A stretch of 35,167 nucleotides of DNA. It comes from Acidimicrobiia bacterium (GTDB lineage: Bacteria > Acidobacteriota > Terriglobia > Bryobacterales > Bryobacteraceae). This document shows, piece by piece, positions 1-8,961 of the stretch. The position numbers and the translations under genes were made by a program. Where the stretch lies: positions 1 to 35,167 of the forward strand of contig VFZE01000054.1 in NCBI GenBank assembly GCA_016871315.1, in the 5' to 3' direction. How positions within the stretch are numbered: the stretch's first letter is position 1; every line of letters starts with the position of its first letter. The notes below the pieces were generated by a model. That model worked only from the letters and a program-made list of their open reading frames with translations, was not told the DNA's origin and ran no database searches.

Positions 1-123
1 TGCATCCGGCCGCGGAACGCCTCGCCCTCTCACATTTTCAGGATCATCTTGTGTTGGAATCAATCCCGGTTTCAGGATCATCTTGTATTGGAAAATTCTC
101 CTGTTGCCACTTTCGGATGTACA
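1..123. mobile_element. Possible end of an insertion sequence (IS21-like), internal part outside the window
   Basis: The stretch holds two near-identical 24-bp direct repeats and ends at TGTACA (118-123), just before the kinase leader. Read on the minus strand from 123 inward it begins TGTACATCCGAAAG and then meets the two repeats in tandem. Several short direct repeats close to a TG...CA terminus is the usual design of IS21-family ends, where the transposase binds them. No transposase coding sequence is visible because the window starts here. The repeats are seen directly; the family assignment is inference. Confidence 0.35.
36..93. repeat. Tandem 24-bp direct repeat, two copies 34 bp apart
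   Basis: Copy 1 is 36-59 and copy 2 is 70-93. Both start TTTCAGGATCATCTTGT and end TTGGAA; they differ at one base (G against A at the 18th position). The copies are separated by 10 bp. They lie upstream of the kinase gene and are not part of a coding region I can support. They may be transposase binding sites of an insertion-sequence end, or less likely operators for the kinase gene. Confidence 0.8.
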
Positions 124-180
124 ATCTAGGGTGGAAAGTCGGTAATCTCAGGAAGACCCGATTCCATTGGGTGGCTGAGT

Positions 181-3100
181 ATGTCGGCCAAAGCTCAGGA
201 TCGCGTACGTGAAGCCTTCGAGTTGGCTCTTCGCGTCCCTAGGCCGGGACGAGACGAGTATCTTCAGAACCTGAGAAAACAAGATACCTCCCTGGCCGAT
301 GAAGTCGCGCAGCTTCTTCTATCGCAGACTCTCACGGTCGAAAGCTCCGGCGAAACCGTACCCACTGCCGGGGAGTCTTTGGCCCCGGGCCTTCTCATTG
401 CGAACCGCTACCGCATCGTCCGGATGATTGGGCGCGGCGGAATGGGAGAAGTGTACGAATGCCTCGACAATCTTCTCAACGAGGCTGTGGCGTTGAAGAG
501 GTTGCGGCCGGATCTTGCCGGGAGTGCGGCCAGCCTCTCCAGGTTCCGGCAGGAGATTCAGCTTTCCCGCAAAGTGACCCACCCGAATGTCTGCCGGGTT
601 TACGAAGTTGGCGTGCATACCTGGGACCGGGGCCACGAGGCGCCGCTGCGCTTCTTCACGATGGAACTTCTGGCCGGCGAAACACTTTCCGCCCGGATCA
701 GAAGGCGCGGGAGGCTTTCCCGGGGCGAGACTTTTCCTCTTGCCGCTCAGATGGCGAGAGGCTTGCTGGCCGCGCACCAGGCAGGCATCGTTCACGCCGA
801 CTTCAAGAGCGGCAACGTCATCCTGGTTCCCGCGCCGGAAGGCGATCGCGCTGTCATCACGGATTTCGGCCTCTCCAGGGCTACCGCCGACTCTGACCCG
901 TTAGCGCCGGACAACCCCCAGCCTCTCGCCGGCACGGTTGCCTTCATGTCGCCAGAGCAGCTAACCGGCGGACCCGTTACGGCGGCCTCGGACATTTTTG
1001 CATTTGGCGTAGTCCTCTATGAAATGGCCACAGGAAAGTTGCCTTTCGATCCCCGTCACTTGATTCAGTCCGCCATGCAACGGGGAAGCGACGTGATCTC
1101 GCCGCGCCTGTTGGTCCCCGGCATCGATCCCCGCTGGGAGTCGGCCATTCGCCGATGTCTGCGCAGGGACCCGCAAAAACGGTTTTCCTCGGCCGGGGAA
1201 CTGGTTGAGCTGTTCGAAGGTTGGCATTGGCAGCACTTGAATTTGACGCGGCGGGACTGGGCTCTGACGGCAGGAATCGCGGGAGGCGCTTTCGCCGGCG
1301 GAATCGGACTTTGGATCTGGGGTCGGAAAACCTACCAGCCGTCCCCGGAAGCAATGGTCTGGTACCGGCACGGGGTTGCCGCCATGGATTCGATGACCTA
1401 CGAATCGGCCCGCCGCGCCCTGGAGAACGCCGTGAGCGCCGACCCCGGGTTTGCACTCGCCCATGCGCGGCTGGCCCGCGCTCACGATGAACTGGACTTT
1501 TCTGATTTGGCTAAGGCAACAATGCTGCGCGCGCTGGGCATCGCGCGGACCTCGCGCCTGTCGCGATTGGATGAGATACGTCTCAGAGCGTTGCAGTTGT
1601 GGTTGCTCCGGGATTTTGAGCAGGCGGCTCCGCTGATCCGGCAGCTGGAGGAGGAAGCCGCCGCAGGGGACAAGGCCGCCGCGGCCCTGGAAACCGGATG
1701 GCTGGAACAGCAAAGGGAGAACACAAATGACGCGGAGGCTGCCTACCGCCGTGCTCTCCAGCTGAACCCCCTTTATGCGGCCGCCAAGCTCCGGCTGGGC
1801 TTCATCCTCGGGCGTCAAAGAAAGCTCACTCCGGCACTGGAGGCATTCCAGCAAGCGGAGGCGATGTATGACTCGGTGAGCGACTTTGAAGGAGCGGCGG
1901 AGACGTTGATCGAAAAAGCGAGCTTGTTGAACCGTTCCACCAGGGCTGCCGAGGCGATGCCGGTGATTGAAAAGGGGCTGGCAATCGCTCGGGCCACCGG
2001 CGGACTCACGCAACAGCTTCGCTTGCAGCTGTTGCAAGGAGTGGCCTACAGAAACGCGGGTAACCTGAGCCTCGCCGCACAAATGGTTCACCAGACGGTG
2101 GAGGTTGCACGCAACGAGAAAATGGAGAACATTGCCATCAGTGGCCTGAACGACCTGGGCAATCTGCACTTGTTGCAGGAACAACCGAATGAGGCTGAGG
2201 GCTACTTCAGGCAAGCCCTGGAACTGGCCCAACGTAGCAGGGCGCAGCGAGGTGAGGCCCGGGCACGGCTCTCGCTCGCCTCACTGTGCGAACAAGCCGG
2301 CAAGTTCGCTGATGCGAAGCGCTATATCGACCTCGCTTTGCCTTTCTACACAAAAGCCGGCTATCGCAGGGAATTCGTACAGGCAATGCTCCTGATGGGC
2401 AGCGTTCACCGCAGGCTGGCCGAATTGGAAGAAAGCGCGCGTATTCTCCGGGAGGCGCTGCGTGCCGCTATTCTGTTGGACGACCGCCGCACCTTGGCCC
2501 AAGTGCGCGAGAGACTCTCCGGCACTTTGGGCGATCAGGGAGCGCTTCCGCAGGCGTTAGAGGAGTGCGAGGAAGCCCTCCGGCTCCTCGGTCCGGGCCT
2601 CCAGTCAGGCCACGCCATCTTGCATTGTGCGGCGCTGGCCGCCCGCCTCGGGCGGATGAAGGAAGCCGAGCAGTCCTTGGCCAAGGTCGGGCAAATGCTC
2701 GGCGCCGGCGCCAGGCAGCGCTCGTTGGAATTCTGGCACAACCTCCGCCAATCCGAAATTGCCTATCTTTGGGGTCGCTGGGAGAAGGCAGCCTCCGCGG
2801 CGCAGCGTGCGATAACTTCCTCCGCCAGGGATCCAGGCGCCGTCGGATTCAAGGCCGAACTGGCATTGGCGTTGGCCAAGATCCGGATGGGACTGGTTTC
2901 CCAAGGCTCGGCGGCCGCGGAGAATACCGTCCAGAACTTCTCCCATGCGGGGCTGGCTCATGAAGCGGCTTCCGGCCGCCTGTTGCTGGCGGAAGCATGC
3001 CTGGTTTCCGGCGAGAAACCACTCGCAAAACAGAATGCCCTCGAGGCCCTGCGGTTCTTCCAGCCACGTAGAATCTACGAATCCGAATGGCGGTGTCAGT

Positions 3101-3261
3101 TCATTGTTTATCAGGCTGCCCAGGACCAAGCCGATTCCAGTCTGCTTGACGAGTCACTCGCCGCGCTCTCCAACTTGCGTCGTTCATGGCCTGCCGGCTG
3201 GATAGAGGGTTACCTGGCCCGGCACGATATCGTTCGGTTAAGAGGATCAATGGCACTTTGA
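181..3261 (+). CDS. Membrane-anchored serine/threonine protein kinase with TPR domain
   Basis: Pkn2/PknB-type kinase of 1026 residues. Residues 1-70 resemble the short helical leader common in acidobacterial kinases. The kinase domain runs from about 77 to 347: glycine loop GRGGMGEV (84-91), ATP-anchoring Lys106 in AVALK, catalytic loop HADFKSGN (205-212) with Asp207, DFG (228-230) and SPE (257-259). The usual HRD arginine is Ala206, so this is a non-RD kinase, which normally does not depend on activation-loop phosphorylation; all other key residues are present. A single hydrophobic segment (about 360-380) follows, then some 640 residues of TPR-like helical repeats, predicted outside the membrane. 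It probably senses or scaffolds partners through the TPRs. It is followed at 63 bp by two small paralogous genes on the same strand, possibly its partners. A GGTGG lies just upstream of the ATG. Confidence 0.93.
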   Translation: MSAKAQDRVREAFELALRVPRPGRDEYLQNLRKQDTSLADEVAQLLLSQTLTVESSGETVPTAGESLAPGLLIANRYRIVRMIGRGGMGEVYECLDNLLNEAVALKRLRPDLAGSAASLSRFRQEIQLSRKVTHPNVCRVYEVGVHTWDRGHEAPLRFFTMELLAGETLSARIRRRGRLSRGETFPLAAQMARGLLAAHQAGIVHADFKSGNVILVPAPEGDRAVITDFGLSRATADSDPLAPDNPQPLAGTVAFMSPEQLTGGPVTAASDIFAFGVVLYEMATGKLPFDPRHLIQSAMQRGSDVISPRLLVPGIDPRWESAIRRCLRRDPQKRFSSAGELVELFEGWHWQHLNLTRRDWALTAGIAGGAFAGGIGLWIWGRKTYQPSPEAMVWYRHGVAAMDSMTYESARRALENAVSADPGFALAHARLARAHDELDFSDLAKATMLRALGIARTSRLSRLDEIRLRALQLWLLRDFEQAAPLIRQLEEEAAAGDKAAAALETGWLEQQRENTNDAEAAYRRALQLNPLYAAAKLRLGFILGRQRKLTPALEAFQQAEAMYDSVSDFEGAAETLIEKASLLNRSTRAAEAMPVIEKGLAIARATGGLTQQLRLQLLQGVAYRNAGNLSLAAQMVHQTVEVARNEKMENIAISGLNDLGNLHLLQEQPNEAEGYFRQALELAQRSRAQRGEARARLSLASLCEQAGKFADAKRYIDLALPFYTKAGYRREFVQAMLLMGSVHRRLAELEESARILREALRAAILLDDRRTLAQVRERLSGTLGDQGALPQALEECEEALRLLGPGLQSGHAILHCAALAARLGRMKEAEQSLAKVGQMLGAGARQRSLEFWHNLRQSEIAYLWGRWEKAASAAQRAITSSARDPGAVGFKAELALALAKIRMGLVSQGSAAAENTVQNFSHAGLAHEAASGRLLLAEACLVSGEKPLAKQNALEALRFFQPRRIYESEWRCQFIVYQAAQDQADSSLLDESLAALSNLRRSWPAGWIEGYLARHDIVRLRGSMAL

Positions 3262-3324
3262 GGAACAACATCGGCTGTTCATTCAATACGCTTACTTATC
3301 AACTCGCCATGAAGAGGAGATGTT

Positions 3325-3801
3325 ATGGCTGCTTCACCGATTATCATTGACGACGGAGGTTCAACGAGAATCAAACAGATTCTGGCGGCTTCTGACGGCA
3401 GAAATATGGATCATCTTCTGGGCCCTGCCCATCACGACCTCGCAGACGGCCGATTTCCCGAAGACTCGGCGGCGGAACCTAAGTGCCGGGTCCTTGTGGT
3501 GAATATCGATGTGAACGGGAACAACACTGCTCCCGATCTTCCTTTCCTGGGAAGCGGTGACCACGTGGAAATCAACAGCACAACACAAAAGGTCCGGGTC
3601 GACCTAAACAAAGAGGGAAAGGTCAGACTATCGATCTCGGCGGTAGAGGGACAAAGCCCGATTGTAGAGGCGAGGCAACTCGGAAATCAGCGCCGCTACA
3701 TCGTCAGAAACGCCCGCACAATTACCAGCATCAGTTTGAATGGAAAATTGGTTTTCGAACCTCCTCCGAACAGCGTATACACGATGGTTCGCCTGGACTA
3801 A
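3325..3801 (+). CDS. Hypothetical protein, first of a tandem paralogous pair
   Basis: 158 residues, no family recognised. It shares an almost identical N-terminus (MAASPxIIDDGGSTRIKQ) and a similar C-terminal third (VEARQ, QRRYIV, VYTMVRL) with the next gene, while the middle has diverged. There is no signal peptide or membrane segment, and the second half has alternating hydrophobic residues suggesting beta structure. The start is supported by a strong ribosome binding site, GAGGAG at 3314-3319, five bases before the ATG. It lies 63 bp after the kinase gene on the same strand, so cotranscription is plausible. A role as kinase substrate or exported effector is only a guess. That the gene is real is well supported by the conserved paralog. 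Confidence 0.8.
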   Translation: MAASPIIIDDGGSTRIKQILAASDGRNMDHLLGPAHHDLADGRFPEDSAAEPKCRVLVVNIDVNGNNTAPDLPFLGSGDHVEINSTTQKVRVDLNKEGKVRLSISAVEGQSPIVEARQLGNQRRYIVRNARTITSISLNGKLVFEPPPNSVYTMVRLD

Positions 3802-3845
3802 TCAGCTTCCGGGCAGAATAGGAAATACAGAAAGGAAGGCGATTT

Positions 3846-4343
3846 ATGGCTGCTTCACCAGTAATCATTGACGACGGCGGCTCCACGCGGATTAAGCAAG
3901 CGGGTAATGCCAACCCCGACATGGACCGGTTGATGACAGACCCGCACACCGATTTCGCGGCTGGTACGTTTCCGGCTAACATCGGCGGAGTAATTGGGGC
4001 GCACTGCCAAGTAATCATCAATAGCATTGATAAGAACGGCCGTGTTACCAGACTCCCGGCGAGTGCGGACGATCCTCGATTCAGTCTCACTGGCGGGCAA
4101 ACCGCAGAGATCATCTCCGAGCCGAACCAGCGGCTGGAGATCACCCTCGGATCCAACGGCGTCCTGACACTTAACCTTAGTGGACCGCACGGTGATCCTC
4201 CGCTGGTGGAAGCGCGCCAAATTGCCACCCAGCGCCGGTACATCGTCGCCAATTCGGGGTCGATTCGTAAAGTGCGGATCAACGACAACGACGTCTTTGC
4301 GGCTCAGCCAGATACGGTCTACACGATGGTTCGATTGGGTTGA
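3846..4343 (+). CDS. Hypothetical protein, second of a tandem paralogous pair
   Basis: 165 residues, paralog of the gene 44 bp upstream. The first 18 residues match except for Ile/Val at position 6, and the C-terminal third is conserved with the shared ending VYTMVRL plus one residue. Indels lie in the middle (a region rich in Asn, Asp and Thr). The DNA of the conserved N-terminus differs mainly at third codon positions, so the protein rather than the DNA has been kept, which points to selection after an old duplication. A ribosome binding site AAGGAAGG precedes the ATG. There is no signal peptide or membrane span. Function is unknown; proximity to the TPR kinase is the only clue. Confidence 0.8.
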   Translation: MAASPVIIDDGGSTRIKQAGNANPDMDRLMTDPHTDFAAGTFPANIGGVIGAHCQVIINSIDKNGRVTRLPASADDPRFSLTGGQTAEIISEPNQRLEITLGSNGVLTLNLSGPHGDPPLVEARQIATQRRYIVANSGSIRKVRINDNDVFAAQPDTVYTMVRLG

Positions 4344-4543
4344 ACAATCCGTTGGTCGCGCCTTGTTCGAGCCGAAGTGCCTGTCTAACAATCACTTGTG
4401 GCCACTAAGGCTGCCGGCGACGTAGCTCTCTGCTCATCATCACGGATCGCCCTGAATTATTTTTCTCCCGTTTTCATATACTTCCCTATTCGAATTCGAC
4501 AGTACTGACCACCGGCCTGCCAAACTCAGCGCGGGAATAACCC

Positions 4544-4987
4544 ATGTCTACTGCAACTGCTTCCGCCGCCACATGCCAGCACGCCGTTTGCCTGGCTTTG
4601 GCCCTTCGGCTCGTCGCCAAACACGAGTCCCGCGCTGATTTTGATCAGATCTTCGCCTCCACCGTCGATCGCTACAAACCCGTTGACCAGGACGAGTGGT
4701 TCCTCATCGAAACCCTCCTCACCGACCTGTGGCATCTTCGCCGTGTGGAGTCGGCCAAGCGCGATCTGCTCGCCATGGCCCACCTGCCTGCCAATACCAA
4801 AGACATCGACCGCGCGCTTGATCAGTACCTTGCCGAGATGCCCTCCAGTCCTCTGGTGAAAGCCTTCCGCCGCCTGCGCGGCATGGAACGTAAGTGCGCG
4901 CATTCCGCCCGTCACGTCCATCGACAGATCCAGCTTCTCCAGGCGGCCCGATTCATGGAAGGATCCGGCCCGGCGGCAAAAGATTAA
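4544..4987 (+). CDS. Hypothetical small helical protein
   Basis: 147 residues, predicted largely helical and cytoplasmic. The central stretch around residues 37-70, with acidic and hydrophobic residues then LWHLRRVESAKRDLL, recalls a family of unnamed acidobacterial proteins that share a WxLRR-type helix; no function is known to me. The start at 4544 is chosen for codon use and length; only a weak GGGAA lies upstream. Third codon positions are C-rich like the TonB receptor gene downstream and unlike the kinase block upstream, so it belongs to the chromosomal segment that begins here. The TonB gene starts 79 bp later. Confidence 0.6.
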   Translation: MSTATASAATCQHAVCLALALRLVAKHESRADFDQIFASTVDRYKPVDQDEWFLIETLLTDLWHLRRVESAKRDLLAMAHLPANTKDIDRALDQYLAEMPSSPLVKAFRRLRGMERKCAHSARHVHRQIQLLQAARFMEGSGPAAKD

Positions 4988-5066
4988 CCGGAGTTTCACC
5001 GCCTGGACATTCCCTCCCGCGTCTCTCTGTGCTACATTCATCTGGGTACTCGTTTCGGGAGGTTTC

Positions 5067-8000
5067 ATGAGGAAAAACACGTTTGCATTCGCCCTGCTCC
5101 TTGGTCTGGCTTCCACTGCCTTCGCCCAGTTTGAAACCAGCGTCGTGCTCGGCACCGTGCGCGACCAGAGCAACAACATCGTCCCCGGCGCCGCCATCAC
5201 GCTGCTCAATTGGGAGACCGGTATTCGTGCATCCGCCGTCTCCAATGAAACGGGCGACTACCAGTTCTTGAACGTCCGCATCGGCCGCTACCGGCTCACC
5301 GCCGAGAAGTCCGGATTCGCTCTGGCCACCGCCGACAACGTGCAAGTCTCGGTCGGCGCTCGCCAGCGTGTCGACTTCGCACTTCAGCTCGGCCAGGTCA
5401 CCGAAACCATACAGGTCACCGAAGGTATCATTGCCGTGGAATCGGACTCCACCGACCGCGGCCTCGTCGTCGGCCGCCGCCAGATCGTCGACCTTCCTCT
5501 CAACGGCCGTAACTACGCCGACCTCGCGCTGCTGTCCACCGGCGTCCGCCGCTCTGACTACGCCTTCGCCAACCCGCCGCGCGAAGGCTCCTTCAACGTC
5601 AACGGCCAGCGTTCCATCTTCAACAACTTCCTCATGGACGGCGTCGACAACAACGCTTATGGCACCTCCAACCAGGGATTCTCTAATCAGGTCGTGCAAC
5701 TCACTCCCGATGCCGTGGGCGAATTCAAGGTCGTCACAGGGCTCCCCGGCGCCGAATACGGCCGCAGTTCCGGCGCTGTCGTCAACGCCACCATGAAGAG
5801 CGGCACCAATGAGTTCCACGGCACCGCCTGGGAGTTCCTCCGCAACACGGAACTCAACGCTGTCGGCTTCTTCAAGCCGGCCACCGGCAAGCCTGTCTTC
5901 CAGCGCAATCAGTTCGGGTTCACCTTCGGTGGCCCCGTCAAGCAGAATCGCGCCTTTTTCTTCACCAACTACGAAGGCTTCCGCGAACGCTTGAAATTCG
6001 TCACCTTCTCCAGCCTCCCCACGCCGAATGACCGCAACGCCCTGTTCACCGTCGCCGTCCGCAATCCGCTTACCGGCGCCATGTTCCCCGCCAACACGCC
6101 GATTCCGCGATCCCAGCTCGGCTCCTTTGCCACGAGCGTGCTCGACGGGCTTCCGCTGCCAACGGATCCGGGTGCCGCCACCAACCCCCGCACGCAAAAC
6201 TTCCGCTTCCTGCGCGGCGACAAGAACAACAACGACAAGATGGACCTCAAGCTCGATGGCCAACTCAACTCCCGCATGACCGCCTTCGTCCGGGTGAGCC
6301 ACCGCAAGAGCAACATCCTCCAGCAGCCGGAGATCCCCGGACCCTCCGGCGGTGACGGCAACGGGTTCATCCGTGTCCTCAACCAGCAGATGGTCGGCGC
6401 TTGGACCTACACCGTTACCCCTACTTCGCTACTGGAACTCCGCCTTGGAATCTCACGCACTCGTGCCGGCAAGGAGCCTCCCGGACTCGGCGGCCCCAGC
6501 ATGCTCCAGCTCTACGGCATCACCGGGCTGTCCGAGGATCCTCGCCTCGCCGGTGGTCTCACCGCGCAAGAAGTCTCCGGCTTCACCCGTTTCGGCCGCC
6601 AGCCCACCAACCCCCAATGGCAGCATCCCTTCCTCACCAACCCCAAAGCTGTCTACTCCTTTATCCGCGGCCGCCATTCGCTGAAAACAGGCTTCGAGTA
6701 TCAGCGCATCCACACCGAAATCCAGGACGTCAATCCTCTCTACGGACAGGACATCTATAACGGCCAGTTTAGCCGCGTGCCTGGCTCTCCGAATCCCAAC
6801 GTTTTTGAACAGGGCACATACAATCTGGCTGACTTCCTGTTCGGAGCCCGCAGTGAATACCGCCTGGTCAACTTCTACATCGCGCAATACCGGCAGGTCA
6901 TGAACTTCGCCTACTTCCAGGACGACTGGAAAGTCAACAACAAGCTGACACTCAACCTCGGCCTCCGTTACGAATATGCCACCCCGCAATGGGACCGCGA
7001 CAACAAGCTCACCAACTTCGATCCCATCTCCAACCGCCTTATCCCGGCCACTTCCGGTTCCATCGCCAACCGCGCTCAGGTCAATCCGGACCGCAATAAC
7101 TTTGCCCCGCGCATTGGCATCGCCTACAGCTTCGATCCGAAAACAGTCATCCGCACCGGCTACGGCATCAGCCACCTTCATTTCAACCGCGCCGGCGGCG
7201 GCAACATTCTCGGCATCAACGGCCCGCAGGTCGTTAACGCCTCCATCGCGCAGCGCCCTGGCGAAGCCGGTTTCCGCACCACGCAACAAGGCTATCCCGC
7301 CGGCCTCACCGATCCCGACAAGTTCAACCCGTTGCTGGCCAACATCAGCTACATCCCGCGTGAAACGCCAACCGGCTACGTCCAGACCTGGTCTTTCTCC
7401 ATCCAGCGCGAGGTCGCCAAGAACACCATCGTCGACATCGGCTACGTCGGCAACAAATCCACGCACCTCATCCTGTTCGCCGACTTCAACCAATCCCGCC
7501 CCAACCGCCCCGGCGAAAATGCCTCCATCCAGGCACGCCGTCCCAACCCAGCGTTCTCGGCAATCACCGTCACCTTCCCCGCCGGATGGGCCAACTACCA
7601 TGCCCTACAAGCCCGCCTGGAGCGTAAATTCGCCTCAGGCTTCTACCTGCTCAACTCGTTCGTCTACAGCAAGGCGATCGACAACTCTGGTCAGGCACTG
7701 GAAGCCCAAGGCGGCAGCGGCGGACGCGCCAGCCCACAGAACTTCTACGACCTGCGCTCGGAGAAGGCTGTTTCCGATTTCGACCAGCCTTTCAACAACA
7801 CCACGACGGTGCTTTATGAGCTCCCCTTCGGCCGAGGCCGCAAGTATGCCGCCGACATCCCCAAGGCCGCCGACTACATCATTGGTGGATGGCAGATCAG
7901 CGCCATTAATAATCTCTGGAGCGGCAATCCGGTCAACTTCAGCTACGCCCCGCCCGCCGCCTTTCAGGTCTCACAAACCCTCCCCGACTGGCGCGGCGGC

Positions 8001-8360
8001 ATCAGCTACCGTCCCAACGTCACCGGTCCCGTCATGCGTCCCGAATCCGAGCGCACCATCGACAACTATTTCAACGCTGCCAACGTCGTCATTCCGACGC
8101 TCGCCAGCGAACCCTTCGGCAACGCCGGCCGCAACATCGCCCGCCGCCCCGGCCTCTTCCAGATGGATCTCGGCCTCGCCAAAGCCTTCCCGCTCCCCCG
8201 CGAAGGCATGCGCCTCCACTTCCGAGCCGAAGCCTTCAACCTCACCAACAAAACCAACTTCGGCAACCCCTCCGTCAACCGTTCCTCGGCCGCTTTCGGC
8301 ACCATTCGATCCACCTTCCCGGCGAGAATCGTCCAGCTCGCCCTGCGGATCGAGTTCTGA
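5067..8360 (+). CDS. TonB-dependent receptor, Oar-like, with carboxypeptidase-regulatory domain
   Basis: 1097-residue outer-membrane protein. A signal peptide covers residues 1-20 (cleavage after AFA). Residues about 24-115 form a carboxypeptidase-regulatory-like beta-sandwich (GTVRDQSNNIVPGA, then NETGDYQF). A plug domain follows (LPLNGRNYADL, FLMDGVDNNAYG, GAEYGRSSGAVVNATMKSG), then a long beta-barrel ending in the aromatic-terminated strand LALRIEF. This is the architecture of the large Oar/SusC-like receptor families expanded in Acidobacteria, thought to import oligosaccharides or other large solutes using TonB energy. The substrate cannot be read from the sequence. GGGAGG lies four bases before the ATG. 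It converges with the minus-strand GMC pair; no partner SusD-type gene is present. Confidence 0.93.
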   Translation: MRKNTFAFALLLGLASTAFAQFETSVVLGTVRDQSNNIVPGAAITLLNWETGIRASAVSNETGDYQFLNVRIGRYRLTAEKSGFALATADNVQVSVGARQRVDFALQLGQVTETIQVTEGIIAVESDSTDRGLVVGRRQIVDLPLNGRNYADLALLSTGVRRSDYAFANPPREGSFNVNGQRSIFNNFLMDGVDNNAYGTSNQGFSNQVVQLTPDAVGEFKVVTGLPGAEYGRSSGAVVNATMKSGTNEFHGTAWEFLRNTELNAVGFFKPATGKPVFQRNQFGFTFGGPVKQNRAFFFTNYEGFRERLKFVTFSSLPTPNDRNALFTVAVRNPLTGAMFPANTPIPRSQLGSFATSVLDGLPLPTDPGAATNPRTQNFRFLRGDKNNNDKMDLKLDGQLNSRMTAFVRVSHRKSNILQQPEIPGPSGGDGNGFIRVLNQQMVGAWTYTVTPTSLLELRLGISRTRAGKEPPGLGGPSMLQLYGITGLSEDPRLAGGLTAQEVSGFTRFGRQPTNPQWQHPFLTNPKAVYSFIRGRHSLKTGFEYQRIHTEIQDVNPLYGQDIYNGQFSRVPGSPNPNVFEQGTYNLADFLFGARSEYRLVNFYIAQYRQVMNFAYFQDDWKVNNKLTLNLGLRYEYATPQWDRDNKLTNFDPISNRLIPATSGSIANRAQVNPDRNNFAPRIGIAYSFDPKTVIRTGYGISHLHFNRAGGGNILGINGPQVVNASIAQRPGEAGFRTTQQGYPAGLTDPDKFNPLLANISYIPRETPTGYVQTWSFSIQREVAKNTIVDIGYVGNKSTHLILFADFNQSRPNRPGENASIQARRPNPAFSAITVTFPAGWANYHALQARLERKFASGFYLLNSFVYSKAIDNSGQALEAQGGSGGRASPQNFYDLRSEKAVSDFDQPFNNTTTVLYELPFGRGRKYAADIPKAADYIIGGWQISAINNLWSGNPVNFSYAPPAAFQVSQTLPDWRGGISYRPNVTGPVMRPESERTIDNYFNAANVVIPTLASEPFGNAGRNIARRPGLFQMDLGLAKAFPLPREGMRLHFRAEAFNLTNKTNFGNPSVNRSSAAFGTIRSTFPARIVQLALRIEF

Positions 8361-8394
8361 TTCCGGTTAGTGGCGGAGTTCGATTGGCGGTAAA

Positions 8395-8961
8395 TTAGCC
8401 CCCGAACGGACTCCGTTTCACCGCCCAATCAATCGCCTCCTGCGGAATCTTGAATTCCGTCATCCCCACGTTTCCCTTGTAGCCCAACTCCTCCATCCCG
8501 GCCTTCGACGTATAGTAAGCATCGGCCGCCATCTTCCGCGCCCACTCAAAGAATCGGATGCCCGCCCCCAACTCGGGCGAGTCGTTCTTCCGGTAGGCGA
8601 TCTGGTCGAGCAGCGCCGTCTGCTCTGCCTTCCCCGCATCCACGAAATTCGGAGTAACGCGCCGGTCCATCCACGCGATCCCGCCCGTGAATATCGCCAA
8701 GAACTCCGGATTCCCACTCGCCAGCAGGTCAATGAACTCCGCCGCTCCCGCCGCCTTCGCTCCCGGAATAATCATCTCGCTCAGCGCGCCCACGGTTCGG
8801 TATTCATGCCCGTTGAACGCCTTCGGCTTGTAGACCCCGCTCGCCTTTTTCTCCTCGGCCGCCGCATGATGCACATGCTGCGCCGCATCCGCGGATAATC
8901 CCCCCAGGGTCGCCGACAGCGCAATATTCCTCAGTACATCTCTCCGCGATACTTCAGACAT
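8395..8961 (-). CDS. Gluconate 2-dehydrogenase subunit 3 family protein (Tat-exported)
   Basis: 188 residues. The N-terminus SRRDVLRNIALSATLGGL is a twin-arginine signal, so the protein is probably exported folded. The body resembles the small subunit (subunit 3) of membrane-bound FAD gluconate-type dehydrogenases: an early helix EYRTVGALSEMIIPG, then a helical domain. Such subunits help assemble and export the flavoprotein partner, which itself lacks a signal. The start overlaps the stop of the upstream GMC gene by 8 bp, so the two are translationally coupled. The gene order is large subunit then small subunit, the reverse of the second pair at 25.4-27.8 kb. The C-terminus is shorter than in that paralog and lacks its glycine-rich GGNIDKIGW motif. 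Confidence 0.85.
   Translation of the reverse strand: MSEVSRRDVLRNIALSATLGGLSADAAQHVHHAAAEEKKASGVYKPKAFNGHEYRTVGALSEMIIPGAKAAGAAEFIDLLASGNPEFLAIFTGGIAWMDRRVTPNFVDAGKAEQTALLDQIAYRKNDSPELGAGIRFFEWARKMAADAYYTSKAGMEELGYKGNVGMTEFKIPQEAIDWAVKRSPFGG

Noticed and set aside
36-93. Start of a CRISPR array
   Set aside because: Only two copies with a 10-bp gap and no cas gene; spacing is too short for spacers.
961-2232. Open frame of 423 codons antisense to the kinase gene
   Set aside because: The kinase and TPR reading is unambiguous; the antisense product resembles nothing.
4477-4482. TATACT as -10 element of the small gene at 4544
   Set aside because: No convincing -35 at the right distance; AT-rich by chance is as likely.
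4953-6302. Long open frame (449 codons) antisense to the TonB receptor gene
   Set aside because: Low-complexity Val/Glu/Gly-rich product and no ribosome site; shadow of the receptor gene.
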